Assembly (NCBI RefSeq): GCF_001649575.2
Contig: NC_051453.1
Coordinates: forward strand, 22,166,950-22,230,949
DNA length: 64,000 nt
Direction of reading: 5' to 3'
From: Kryptolebias marmoratus
Lineage: Eukaryota; Chordata; Actinopteri; Cyprinodontiformes; Rivulidae
Of the stretch, positions 13,101-28,100 are shown one piece after another; within the stretch, counting starts at the first letter, position 1, and each line of letters begins with the position of its first letter. Under the pieces are notes generated by a model. It saw only the letters and a program-made list of their open reading frames with translations. It was not told where the DNA came from and made no database searches. The translations under genes and the position numbers were made by a program.

Positions 13101-16100
13101 TCCAGACTGCATATCAAGTCAAATACAATGCCAAGAAAATGAAGAAGTAAGCACAGCTCTCTTGTTTTAGGAACTAGTCTCCTCTTTATTTCCATCGTCT
13201 TATTCTTTATTTTGTATTACACTTGGGAAATGGAAATATATTTGACAAACTTTTTTGATTATAATTGAACACGTAGTTTCCTAAATTTTAAGTATTCAGC
13301 CTCAACTGTGAAAAACAGCCTTTAAATATTTTGTATTTTTGGAAATCATTTTTAAATTATCACAAGTATTACTACCCCCATTTTGTTTTTGGTTTTTTTC
13401 CTCAGGTTAGAGAAAGAATACACTACAATCAAAACAAAAGAGATGGAAGAGCAGGTGGAAATAAAGGTTTGTGGTTATAATTCAAATGTTTGTCTGAAAT
13501 GCCCCAATATCATTTTACAAATCAGTCATTATTAGGACCATCAACCTGATAATGAGTAGCAGTCCTGATGTTTTAAGGCATGGACTAGATCTGGCTGGAA
13601 GTGGTTCATAGAGTTGCAGCCTTCATGGGTCAAACACCATGCTGTCTTCCTCAAAAAAAAAAAAAATATATAGAATATATTGTTTTGGAAAAAAAATAAA
13701 ATAAAATATTGCCAATGCACCCCAATCACAGATGGTGGATACAGTATGTTTATCCAGTTGCCCAACCCTTGTAGGCAACAATATTTCAGTGAGTTTTGCA
13801 TGTCAGGATACTGTTTATATGTCCTAGTCATTATATAAAACACTAAACTAAGTAATAATAGTACATTAGTAGTTAATTCATCTCTGATATGTAACCCTAA
13901 ATGAAAATTATCAGGTAAAAACAAACGCAAAATAATTTTGTTTTTCTACTTATGAGGCAAGTGAACTCACCATGGTTCAAAGTTGGGTGATGTGGTTTCT
14001 CCTGTAAAGTTTGGACTGGCTGTAACTTCTGAATAATATGAACTAAAGCAGTGATTGTTTTTCTGTATTATATCCCCTTTAAAGATTGTTCCCCTGCATA
14101 ATATGTCCTGATGATGTTTTTCATTCCTTCTGTCAGTGATTATAATTTGGCCGACTGATGTTTTGTTGTATTTTCTGTCTAATGTGTTGCATGAACTCTT
14201 TTTCAGAGGTTGCGGACAGAGAACAGGCTTCTTAAACAGAGGATAGACACGCTGGAAAAAGTGAGTGCGTCACGACTTGCGCGTTTCATCATCAGACAGA
14301 TGACATACTTCTCCCTTCTCATCAGTTTTGGCTTAATTCATTCAGCTTTATATGTCCATACATCATGCATGTCTCCTGATGATGGAGGCTTTTTTCCACT
14401 AACTGGGCTGTGTTAGTTGTACAGTTTTATGGTAACTTGTCATAAGCTGAATTTTCTGATTTGTCAATCAAATTAAGAAAAAAGATAATTTTCATTTCAG
14501 GTTGTGATGGTGACTGTATTAAAATCTGAAAGTCCTCAGGCATTACTAACTGAAGCAGACACTGAAACAAGCTTGTCTGGAACATGAATGAAGCTGCTTG
14601 ATGTCGAAGGCATCTCAAAGCACTGCATGTCAGGTTGCACTGTTTGTATGGTTCTTTGTCGTAATGTCACTGAATGGGCATCAGTTTTATGCATGAGGTC
14701 TGCTGTGGATAGTGACAATGTCTGCTGGGCTGCGTTTGCAACACTCTGATCTAAATGACTCTAAAAGCACAAGGCTGCTGCTCGCTGACGTCTTTTTCAC
14801 ATAACTCAGGAGTTTGGTCTTTAACTCAACACTAACTGAACTTGTTTAAAAGAAATAAAAACAAAAAAAATATTGAATACATTTTATTAAAGCCGGGAGC
14901 TTCTGTGCATCTTTTGAATCTTTAGCTGCTCTTTTTGCAACATTTATCTCTCTCAGCTTTAGCCAGTTTTTTTGTTGCTTTCTGTCTGAATTCTTTGATT
15001 TAGCAGCACTGCTCATTTCTTCACTTTGTCACCAGCTTATTTGAACCTTTTTCACCAAACCAGCATGAAATGTTCTTTTTTACCTCTGAATGCGAACATC
15101 ATTGTAAATCATTGTATCTGGAGGAAAAATGAACATTTCATTGCTCCGTTGAAACAATCACTTGTTTTTTTGTGTGCTTTTAACTGTCCTTTGGATTATC
15201 TCTCTCTCTCTCTGCTGTCTCTGTTCATATTTCTGTTTTGTAGGAAAGTGCTTCCTTGGCAGATAGATTGATTCAGGTATATTCCTCATATTCTCCTTAC
15301 CTTTATAACTTGCGACTTTCTTTTTCTTTCCTACTGTTTCTTTTTAGCATTGCATGCTTATGATCAGTACAATTATGAATCGTAATGATGCAAAATCTAA
15401 TGATTCTAATAAATAAAGAAATACACCAGATTATAAAAATTGATAACATTACTTATTAAGTGCTAGGAATGTCACAATTTGGACAAAATAAGAATCACAA
15501 ATTATGTCAAAGAGAACTCGAAAATAACATAAATCACAGTTGCTAAAGTTAAAACAAGCATGACATGTTAGAATACCTATTCCTACTTTTCTAATTTTGC
15601 CCACCCATTCCGCCTCTTCGTTTTACTTCTTCTCGTGCTTACTCCACCCCTCCTCGGTTGCTTATGTCCAAAGGGACAAGTGACTCGAGCTCAAGAGGCG
15701 GAAGAAAACTACCTGGTCAAGCGGGAGCTGGCCACAGTCAAACAGCAGTGTGAGGAGGCCAGTGCTCAGCTGGAGCAGGCCAAGAAAACCATCAGGCAGC
15801 TTCAGCAGCAGCAGCCACAAGCGGTAAGGAGGGTAACAGATAACCTCGCTGGCAGAAGAAGTGTCTCAGGTCCTGTGGGATGCTGGGATGCTGCCCAGGT
15901 CTGTCTGTACATTGCTTCATTTCAGATTGTTGAGTGTGCAACAGTTGGGAGTTGTTTACTCCATATCCAATAAGCTCTGTGAAAGTACAATCCCAATTCC
16001 ACAAACGTAGGGACGTTGTGTAAAATGTAAATAAAAATAGATTGTAATGAATTACAAATCTCATAAACCCATACTTTATTCATAGTGGACCACATCAAAC

Positions 16101-19100
16101 GTTTAAACTAAGAAATTGTACCATTTTATTTATTTATTTATTTTTAAGTAATTTTGAATTTGATGGCAGCAACACATCTCAAACAAGTTGGGACAGGAGC
16201 AACAGTATGCTGTAAAAGTAAGCTGTATGAATAAGAAACAATTTGTAACAAATCAGGTTAAGTGGTAACAGGTCAGTAAGAAAAAGGAAAGATGAGCGGG
16301 GGTTCATCAATTTGTGAAAAATTATATTTATAATTAGTGGAACAATTTCAGAAAAAATTTTCCTCAATTGAAGATTGGTAAGATTTTGATTATCCCGTCA
16401 TCTACAGTTCATGTCATCAAAACTTTCCAAGAATCTGGAGAAATCTCTGAGCTCAAAGGACAAGGCTGAAAGTCAATATTATGCCCCTTTTCTACCGGCT
16501 CTAAAGGTCCTGGCTCCACTGTACTCGGCTTGCGTTGCGCACATTTCCACCGCCATTTTTTCAAGGCCGGCCCCTGTTTTTTTGGTCCCTGCTTCGGAGT
16601 AGGGCCAGCCGGGCCTGCTCTGCTTTCGTGGGTGGTGCAAGCTTAGCTCCTGTTCACTCATTGGTCGTGGGTGTGACCAGATGCAAGCATAAAGAGCGAA
16701 CGGTAGGAATATAAACAACAGCGTTAAAGCTAACGCTGCAACGTTTATGCTGTCTGTTCCCCAGCTGAAGACGCTGTAAAGCCTGAAATCTCCGGCGGAT
16801 AACAGCTGTCCTGCTCTGCAACAATCGCGGCATCCAGAGCATTTCTTCCACTGCGCCTCTCTTTCTGAAGTCTCAGGAGAATCCCCATAAACAGCAACAA
16901 CACAGGGCCAACGTTGTCCATAGCGCTTCTGTTGTTTCCACAAATGGCGCCAAGTTTCGGTAGTGCACACTCACCCCCCACCCCTAACCCGCAACACGAG
17001 GAGGCATTCCTCTGCTACCGACCAAACTGGCCGGTGGAAATGCAATGCATTTTTTTATAGAGCCGAGCCGAGTAGAGTAGAGTGGGGCTTCTGAAATAAA
17101 GCCAGTGGAATAGGTGTAATTATGTTAAAGTTTTTTGGGGGGGTTGGCTTGTGCCTCTTCCTTCTCCTCTGATGGCTGCTATACTAAAATGATAAAAGCG
17201 TAGAGACATGTTTCTGTTTTTGTAGGTTTGATTTAGGTGTTAACACGAGTTCTTTCAATAGAATTACTTTCACCTTTGCTATATTTTGGCTATCAACAGG
17301 TTGCACAGTAATTTTTAATGACAATATTTAAAGCAATACCGTTTCTGTTTTCAAATACTTTATGATACGGTAACATATTAGCACCCAACTCTAGCACAAA
17401 CTATGACTTGACATTTCAAGTTATAAAGATTTAGAGTAACTTTCCTCCATCCCAAACAGATATGATTGCCAGCAACAAAAAACAAGCTGTTGCTGAACAG
17501 GGCTTTTCTCTTCTCACTTGGCTCTTTGGTTTTGGTGAAGATTTGTTTTGGCATGCATGACTTCATATTGGGACACAAAGTAACACACAGCACTACCACA
17601 ATTACTTCCTGTATTCTCAGAAATGCACTCATGAATATGTAAGCAGATGTCTCTATGGCAATGGGGGGGGGGGGATTTCACACATGTCCTCCTGTTCTCA
17701 GAATCTTCTCTGCATATCTGTTAACAGTCTTAATTATTCATGGTTGGATTGCAGATGATAATGTACACTTTCATGGCCATGTTTTACATAATTTGCTGTC
17801 TTGTTGAACAATGAGTGTGAATGAATTATTTAGGAGATAGTAAAAGGTAAAATGGTGAGTGTGAAGAGGCATTGAGAGTATATATGGAATTATTCATACT
17901 GTTTAATAGACTGGATTTATTTTGCTTTTATTGCTTAGATTATCAAAGTTTGGACATTTTGTTTGCACTGATTTTGATGTTGACAATTATGCTTTGCTTC
18001 TTCTGCTTACTGTCATTTGTTTTGGTTGCAGAAGGGACCCCCTCGGTTCTCTGAGGAGTCTGTCCTGCAGCTGGAGCGAGAGCTTGTACAGGCCCGGTTG
18101 AAGGAGGCAGAGTCCCAGTGCGCCCTCAAGGAAATGCAAGATAAGATCCTTGACATAGAGAAGGTAAGGTGCTACATGTGCACTGGTGCTGTACCATTTA
18201 ACTCTTATCTAGTGCACATGTATTGAGTGATGTAGCTCTACTTTATTATCCCATTTTTATCTTTTACACCTTCTTTAGAGGAACTCCTCACTACCTGATG
18301 ACACTAATGTGGCACGATTGCAAGAGGAGCTGAACAGTGTGAAGCTGAGAGAAGCTGAGGCTCTGAGTGGATTGAAGGAGCTGAGACAGCAAGTCAGAGA
18401 TCTTGAAGAGCACTGGCAGGTGAGCCACATTGTTTGACACCGTTTGATCACATGGATGATCAAACAGTTCAAACATAAAATAAGCTGCAAATGCTGCATG
18501 CAAAGACCACACTACACAGCTTTGTTTTTCAAGTGGTGATAAAAAAAGGACTGACTCTTCAAACAACTCTGTAGTGCCACCTGGCTCGCACTTCTGGTCG
18601 CTGGAAGGACAGCTCCAAGAAGAACACCTTGGGTGAGCTGCAGGACGAGCTGATGAGTGTGAGGCTGCGTGAAGCAGAGGCGCAGGCAGAGCTGAGAGAA
18701 ACACGGCAGAGGATGCTGGAGCTGGAGACACAGGTCAGAGGTCACATCATCACCCACAGGCGAAAGCCATAATGTTATTGCCCATGTTTGTGTGTCTGTA
18801 CTGTGAGCAAAATATCTGATGAACCAGTAAATAGATTTTATTGATACTGTCAGAAAGTAATCATTGAATGTACATTTATAACTAATTAACGTTTGGAGTC
18901 AACCCCATTCAGGTTACCACAGCTAAGCAACCTTAGTAAATGTCTATAACTCAGTTTTACAGACTCTGAGCTAAATTTGCTGTGGTAGGAGCTTAAAATC
19001 ATCCTCAACGCATACTTCAAATTCTAACAGATCATGTTAAGATCTTATATAACATTAATTTCCAAGTTTAAACACAACAGTTATAACTCCATCCTGTCTT

Positions 19101-22100
19101 ATTGTAATGCATATGCTTTTCTTTAAGGAATGTTAGGCCTTTAATCTTATCAACAAGCATTTTATCATTTATGTTGTCTTAAATTTTCACTTTCTTCCTG
19201 TCTTTTTGGACTTGCAATCTACTGTGAGAGAACTCATAAAATTAAATGTTTGCTGTAGTGTTGGCTTAGCAGCGAAGTCATGACTTGTAATGTTATGAAA
19301 AATCCTTTAGATGGAGTCAGATGTTTTTTACAGATCAGGATGTTATCAGACATGGCACTTGTACCCTCACAGTCCAGTGTTTGAAAGTCTCCTTTGAAGT
19401 AAAATTAAATGTAGAGTTTTGTTTTTATTATGTGCCACTTCAGAATCAGATTCACAATAACCAGCTGCGGCGAGCAGAGCAGGATAGTCGCTGTGTCCAG
19501 GAGCGTGTGCAGACTCTGACAATGCAAAACAAAGATCTGCAGGTGCAGTTGCAAGAAATCAAGCGAAGGCAAGCTGAGATTGAGTGCAAGGTACAAACTC
19601 TTTTACAACACTGCTTCTGCAGGTACAATCTGTGGCATAATCTGTGAAGTACAACCTGAAAAATGATGTTGTTTTCTGCAGAATAAGGAAGAGGTGATGG
19701 CAGTGAGGCTGAGGGAAGCTGACAACATTGCTGCTATGGCTGAGCTCCAGCAACAGATCTCAGAGCTGGAGATTCAGGTAAAGTCCCGACTCAGACTGCT
19801 GAGTTCCTCAACTCCCTCACAAACCACAATATATGTACGTCAACTTTATTCAGCCACAGAGGGAAATATCTCTCACAGCAACATTTAATAGTGTCCAAGG
19901 TGAGTTACATTTTTATTTTGGTTCGAAGGGTTAGAGTCTAGCCTTTGTTTCAGAATCTAACCCTTTGCTGCAGCTTTTTGTTTTTTGCTCTTATTTGAAA
20001 TAGGTCTGAACTGGGCTTGAGCAATAGGCTAAAAATGTTTAACTGATCATCGTCATTCCAACAACCGTCAACTGGCGGTATATCACACGTGTCTCATTAA
20101 GCATGGTTTTGTTTATTTTATTTATTTACTTTTAGGCGGGATGGACCAGACAATTCCTGTTCTGCATAGAACTGTGGAAGTGAGCGGTTTGTGGCTAAAA
20201 GGGAAAAAAAAATACTGATTTAAGATTACTTTGGTTCGAAGACAAAGAATTAGTCAAAATGTTTGAAAAGAAACTAACCATTTCTGTGCAGCCGACTTTG
20301 GGGCAGTATTAAAAGCTACAGACAGATTTATCATGCTGAGAACGGACATGTGATAAACTTCTAACATGATGTCCTTATTGCCACAACAAGCAATATTTTT
20401 TAGAAGCTGTAAGCTGCAAGAAAATGTCTTTAAACTTCTTATTTTCCAGATTAACTACAGCTCACACACAGAGGAGATAATTGTGAATAGGCATCAATCA
20501 AGTAAATGAGGGTGTAAAAAAAAAAAAACTCCTCTCCATACGCGGTGCGTCATGACGCACAGCCAGAAAACAGGGACAAGTACGCTGCAGGAGGAAGCTG
20601 CTGCAAAGAGCTTTTACTGATGACTAATATATTTGTTCAATTTGCCATAAAGTCTGTGTTTAACAGCTGATGGTTGAGTGTAAAGCAGCTGCCATGAAGC
20701 ATCACGGTGAAAATTAACTGTCTGTGAGGACAAACTCTGGTCCACAGTGAAGCTTCAGTTTGTCTGGTTCTTACAAAAATTATGAGCTGTTTATTACTTT
20801 TGGATGGTGTTTGTCAAATGTCCTATAAATTAGGCATTTGAAAGCCCATCTTAAGCACAATGCAAAGCAGTCTTTTTAAATGTTATTTTTATTCAGTAGT
20901 ATAGTCTTTTCAGAAGTCTTTTTTGCTGACATGGCATTGATACCATGTCGGTGCTTCAGTCATGCTCTTGCTAGGACTTCAGTTTCCTGCCAGATGTCAC
21001 TGTTCTTTGTCAGATTGAAGCTTGAAAGCTTTGAAAACTTTTGAGAGGGAAAGTTAAACTAGCTAAAATAAAGTGGAAATTATCATCCTTCAAAAAAATC
21101 GCCACACAGTTGATGTATTTATCCAGTTGCTGAACCCTAGCCTGGACCTGATTAGGGAAACTGTCAGAATTCCACAATCAAAATATTTCATTATAATTAC
21201 CTCAGTGATCGCAGTGATGTGGTGTTTGCTTTTCTTGCCAGAAACAGCAGTGTCTATCATATCAGATTAAGATAAAACCTTGCTACACTAGTACTGGAGG
21301 AGAGAGTTTTTAACAACTACTGAACCACAAAAGCCATCTTGTAATGTTATGTAATAGTGTTTTGTTAAATTGATCAAATCCTGTTCTACAATACGTGTTA
21401 CATTCTTAGTTTTTATGTTCAGTTTGTGATTTCAATATGGTAAAAAAGCAAAAAAAAAAAATCCTGAACTTGTATAATAACATAAATACCTAATTTAAAG
21501 AGTGGCACAAATGAGTAAGTGTCTGACACTCTTCCTTGGTACTGAACCCACGTAGGCAGTAATTTTAAAACACTCAGATTCTTTTTTGTAACTTGGCAAA
21601 CTTGGAAAGAAAGTTGATTCAGCAGCTTTAATCAGGGGAAACATCTTGATTGATTATAAGAGAAAATAATTCCCAGAATCTTAGTCTTTATGCAGTCAGT
21701 CCTAACCAGGGTGGCAGTAACATTGTTTAGTTTTCTGTCTGCTTGGGTCTGCTTCATATTTCAGTCTTTTTACAACAACTTGGGCTGTCCAAAGCTGAAA
21801 GATGAGCATCTCTTGTATCTTGTTGTGTTGCATCGGTCTCTGAGCACACCGAATTCTTGTCCCTTAAGGACATGTATTTCTTGGACAGCACTGTTTTCTA
21901 GTAGAGACGCTCACTAAGTAAATTAATCTTGAGGCGAAGTTTTGGATGCCTCTTTGATTTTGAAGGAGGAACAAAATGAGCACCATGTAAACAGAGCAGC
22001 TGCAGTAGTTTCCATATGCAAGGATTTCCTCCAGCGTATTATAAGCCTGGCGGGCCGACAGGCTTATAATACGCTGGGTACGCATGCAAACAGTGACGCA

Positions 22101-25100
22101 ATCGCGCTGTCCCCGCCCCTGCGCAAAGGTCCCGTGCAGTGTCATGTTGCGTGGTCGTGCACCTTTTGTAACTTCGCGTACTGCACGCACCACGCTCCAT
22201 TCAAAATGGATGATTTTGGTGCTCTAGCGGAGCTGGTTCGCCTGTATCAGCATTTATATGATTTCTCTATGAGAGATCACAAAGATAATCAAACGGCTCA
22301 AAACTCTTGGAAGTAGATTACTGCTACAGCTGATAAAAAGGAGTGTTTATAGACCACAGAGGGAAGAAATATTAGTTCTATGATGGACGAATCACAACTA
22401 AAGCAAATAAATCAATAAAAGTTAAACTGAATGCTTTAAGTTTAAACATCCTCTCTGTATCACAGCCAGAAATACAACAGTTCTTCCTCCTGAATACGTG
22501 CAGCCATATTTGATGTGAAACTATCTGCTGTCTTTTTTTTTTTTTTTTTTACTGTATTTCCACTGGTTACGTAGCGTACTGCCCCCCGTCTTTTTGGAGA
22601 ATACTGCACTGACGTAAGCGCCTCCACCGCGCGCTCAGGTCCATGTGCTGTGCGTGGAGCCCTGCGGGACTCTAAAGAGCCCTGAAGCCGAGCTACCTTC
22701 AGCTACCTGGAGTTAGCAGGTTGTTGGAGCCGCAGCATAAACATCTAACGAGCGGGTTTATATTTTCAGCTTTCCTGTTAACTTCAATCATTTTTTTACT
22801 AAATCACGGTCGGCCGGTGAATGGCCACCTACCACCGGGCTTGGCCTCTTTTCTGGGGTAAACCCTGCACATGTGTTTTGTTACATGCACCATTGAATCA
22901 TAGGTTACCTGCGTTTTTTACAGAGGAGACAACAGCTGTTTTATTTCAGAACAAGTGTAATTGTTTACCTTTTTAGTGGAAAGATTTACACTGCAACAGT
23001 TTTTTTTTTGTCTGTTTGTTTGTTTTTTTCTGAACTTGCAGCAGTGTAGCTGTCCAAAGTGTCACTAGTCTTTTATTTTTTATTTTTTTGTACAAATAGT
23101 TGTGAAGAAGAAATGTAATTTAAATATAACTCATTTTTAGTATTTAGAGCATCCATTTGGATGTCTGAAATCACAGACAACTCAAAAACTCTGGAAAAAT
23201 CACCCAAACTTTTTATCTTTAAAATGATTTCATTCAGCTGATGATTCGGACTTAGAGGAAAATATGTCACTGCTTCAGCTCAGAGGGAAACAAATCACAT
23301 CTTCTAATCTTCATCTCCAACTTTAAATTTAATTCATGCTAAAGTCACCACCTCAGAAGTTGGAAGTCAATATGTTGTATACATTTCTTTTAAGATATAC
23401 ACTAACAAAGATCTATGTGCGTCCCAATTAAGAAATCCAAATANAAAAATCAGAAACTGGAAATTACAGTTTATTTGCTTTTTGTTTCAGAAAAGAATGG
23501 AGCCAGAAAGTGGCGCATCAGTTGGCCTTTACATGACTTCAGCTCTTGTTTCGGATATGTAGTCTTTTAAATACTAAAGCCAGTTCAGTACATGACTCGT
23601 AAAATCACTGTCTCTAAATAGCAGACACTGGAAACTGTGTTGAAAATAAAACATTTTGTTTTTACAATCTGTTTTATGGAGTTGTTGACTGAGCTCAGTG
23701 TAGTGTCTGTGCTAGTTTGAGCTGTCAGGTGGAGCTCTGCAAATTGTTTTCAAAAAATGTTGAAACTATTTCAAGTCTGTAGAACAGACAAGTTTACCAT
23801 CATGATTTGAAGTCAGAGAGCAATTAAGTGGCATGGTTTTGTTATTCTGGTTCTTGTTTCTTTTTGACCGAAGTATGTCACAGATATGTCATTTTGATCT
23901 CAGGAAATTGCGACAACTTGTTAAAAAAAAAAGAGGATGACAAAGTTCAGTTGAAGTTGTCTCTCAGCTTGCAGAGAGTTGTTTTTGTTTATTGTTCTGT
24001 TGTAGAAATAAGCCATTTTTCATCTTCAGGTTTTTTCAAAGACCTCTGTTTGTGACTGAAAACATCCACTTTAGCTTCATCAGCTGACTGCTATTTCTCC
24101 TCAAACATTTCATCCAGTGTTTGTTCCATATTAAAGCTGGTGATGAAGCTTCTTTCGGTCTGCTGTGAAACCCTGTTGCATCAGTGTTGCACAGAGTGGT
24201 GCACCAGCACTGCTGTGTGAGATAAACCTTCCTGGAGGTCCTTTTTGCATCATGAAGGCGTTGTGTTTCACCTTTTCTTCCCAGTTTTATCAAAGTTTCC
24301 TTTAACTGTCATTTCTGAAATGACATGTCAGAAAGTGAAAATAAACTGATTTAGTGCCTGCAGTCTTGTTCTAAAAAAACAATAAATCTTGAGCTAGAAA
24401 ATACCACATTTTGCACATGCAAAAGAAAAAATCATTTAACATTTTTGTAAATGGGGGAAAATAGTGCTTCAAAAGTAAAACAATATTAATCTATTGATTA
24501 AAGAATATTCAGTGTTAATTCTTAAGGCCTTCCTGTTTAGCAACTATCCTTTACAAACTTTAAGACGATATAAGATCAGGTTTAAATAAAATCCTAGCAT
24601 TTCTTGAATTAAATCTAATCACCTGCCACCTTTCTTGCAAAGATTTTAGACTAAGATCATTTTATGCTGAGAAATGATGGCATTGTTGCCACTTTGGTCA
24701 AAGCTTGATTATAACTTGTATGCAATCTCACATGATGTCATAAAACATCACCCTCGGAGTATGTGTTCTGAATGACTCCCAGCTACTTTTCAGCCAGGGG
24801 CTCTATTTCGTATCTCTCCCAATTAACTGAACTTCTCATCCTGTCTCTGAGGGAGAGCCCAGCTAACTTGTGAAGAAAACTCAGCTCAGCTCCACTCAGC
24901 TCCTTCTTTACCACAAGGGCCCACACAGTACGCAATACTGTGGAAGCCACACCAATCAGTCTGGCAGTCGTGAACAAAATCCCAAGATACCTAAACTCCT
25001 CCACTTGAGGCACCTCACTCCCAACACAGAGAGAGCAGTCCACCCTTTTCTGACTGAGGACCATGGCCTCAGCCCTGGTTATGGGCAGACCCACCCCAAA

Positions 25101-28100
25101 TTCCCCAGATTTAGCTTCCTTCCTGGAAGTTGGCGGTTGGAGTTGAAGGTCTTTCTGTTGGTTTCTTCCATCAGGCGTTCCCAGCAAACCCTCACTATAT
25201 GTTTGGGTCTATCCAGCATCTTCTCCCACCAACTGATCCAGCTCACCACCAGGTGGTAATCAGTTGTCCGGGTGAGGGACGTTGAGCTCCTTGCTGTCTT
25301 TGGTCCATACGCATATCGTGAATCGCTCCATGTCTGGCCTATCACTTAGAATCAATCTTCTTTGGGAGACCCCACCCCACTGACAGCATAGTTCCTAGGT
25401 TCATTCAGGCAAACAAAATTTTTTATTTTTTATTTTGTGAATGTTTAATGATAACCACACTAAATTGTATCAAAATATGTGTTAAATGACTAATGTATAG
25501 CCATTTTTGTATTTTCTAAGGTCAGTTGGCTGTAGCAGCCTTCCTAAATTGTGTTGGCTGTAAAAGTGAAGTTGTAGATGTGCAACCAATCATCATTTCC
25601 TGAAAGTTTCGTTAAAATTTGTGCAGTGGTTTGTGAGATATTTTGCTAACAGACAAATATAGTTGACACCAACAGTTGATGCCAACTTTTTAGGCAAAGA
25701 TGTTATACGATCAGTTCGTTCTCTAAACACAAAATGAGGATGACTCTCAGCTACAAAACTGGAGTTGAGTTTTTTGGGGCTTTTTATTTTTAAATTTCTC
25801 TTGCCTTACCAGGGTGTCAAACCAAACACTGAATTTCTGATAAGATGAAAACAGTCATAACTAAGAAGTCTTTTTAAAGGCCTGTTGTTAACTTGTTCCT
25901 GTGTTTAAGGTGTTTCTGATAATCTAAACTGGAGGCCCAAGCTTTTTATAAGTATGACACCAACTCGAGCCTTCCCCTCCTCTCATCCGCAGGCGCACAC
26001 ACAATCACATCGTGTGGTCTGAGGTTTGGTTACTAGGTGATAGAGCGAAAACATTCAACACACAAATTCACAACCGCCCTCATACTTTTCAGAATCTGCG
26101 TAATGAACTCTCGGTTGACTCTTTCAATAATATGCAGAGTTCTTTGAACCTTTTTACACCTCACTCTGCCTTTATTTCGCCAAGTAGAAAACAGTTGGTT
26201 CTTTCGGGTTTGGTAGTTTTACTTTTCTCTGTAATGAGCAGGGATTTAAATCACTGTGCCACGTTTGGTCTGTGGTTTTTACCTTCTGAATAACTTGTGG
26301 GTAAAATGTTTTCTTTCAATTTAAAAGGGGAAAAAGTTCCTTTGCTTTCTTGTTGGAGACTATCATACACCATGGCAACCGTTTTCATGTGAGAGGTCAG
26401 GTTGTAGTCACTTTAAACAATGTGTTCTTAGCTTTTAACACAAATAGAGAGGGTTAATAAAATGATGGAAAACATAGTCTGTAAAACTTAATGTCTTAAA
26501 GGTTTTTGCGTAGGACTCTTTGAATCTGACAGTCATGAGTTCTGCTGAACTCTGAAGCTCCTCTGTGTTTCAGCCTGATAGGAAGTGGTTTCTCATCTTG
26601 AAGCAGAGGCTCTACCAAAGGTGGCATGCATGGTTTATTTTGAGGTTTCTATGACATACTCACAGATTTGTACAAAATGTTTTTATCCTGTTTTTTTGTT
26701 TTGTTCTGTTTTTTAAAGCTCTATTGTTGCTCTGAGATTAACACAAATGTATTTTCTTTCTAATCGTGCACATTTATCAGATCAGTTTCTTACTTTAGCT
26801 ATAACCAAACTAGCAACAAAAAAGTAGCATACATTTTAACACCACAGTTGTGAATTGTCACACATTCTCTCTTCAGATTTGAAATAACCTGAACATCACA
26901 GCCACCACAATGAAGATGCATGAAAAGTGTCATACATTTCTTAACTTATATGAAATTTTTTGTTAAATAGCATTTTAATCGACTTCATGTACAATTCTAC
27001 TCTGAGCTGTGATTTGGTGCCCTTGATTTGGATGTTGATGATAACAACATGTTTTTGTGAGGTGCTGCCAGTGTGACTACAAACAAAACAAATAAAAGCA
27101 ATGAGCACTGTATGAAATACAGGAGGACATCGATTACAAGGACATATGGAGAAGGGCTGCTCAGTATATCATAAATGTATCATCACAGTATCGGTCAAAG
27201 CAGTATCACTTTCTCCAAGGACTGCTTGGACTGTAATAAATCATAGGCCATTTTATTCCAACTGCCATGTGTTAATGCCATGAATGTTGATATATTTAGT
27301 TAGTTCAAAAGACTCTCACTGGCCTTGATGCCCACACCTGGTTTAGATGATAGTGAAAATGACAGAAGAGAAAGTGAGGAGGGAGGAAAATGTTGGTTTA
27401 TCACAACTGATATAGTCATCACAATGTTAAACAATAACACCACACAATTCAAGTTTTTCTAATATCATGCAGCCCTAATAAGGAGCATGTTTCTATGAGA
27501 CGTTTATGACATTTGACACCTGCTGATGCACCCAGCTGAACAGGAGGAAGTCTTATTAACTGCCTGCTTTTTTTTTGCTGTATTTTGGAGCTGCTAGACC
27601 TCAAAAACAACTGATTCTTGAAACAATCTGACTTATTTATACCTCCTCTTACAAAAAAAACAAGTAAAAAGCCTACTGGGACTCTCATATTTGAGCTCTG
27701 TCTTACCACAGGAATCAAAAATCCTATCTGTATTTTAGGGTGTTATCCACCTGGTTGTCTTACCTCTCTACACCCCACCCCTTGCTGTGTGTTGTGCACA
27801 CATATTTCCTTTTTTGCCTCAGTGCTGCAGTTTGTGTTGCAGTCAGTGCACCACGTAAAAGTGGAAGAGTATGATGGTGGTTTGAAATGCAGCATCTTCT
27901 CCCGTGTGTCCAGATGTGTGCACTGAGGAAGGTAAACATCATATGAGCTGTTTAACTGTTGGAGCTTACAGTCAGCCTCATCCCCAGGGCCTCAGGAGGA
28001 AATCAAGCACAAATGACACTGTTTTGTGTTTCCCTCAACATCTGTCATTTTGGTTACCCGTCATCCCAGTTAGTAGCTGGAGGAGGCTTTTTTACAGTCT

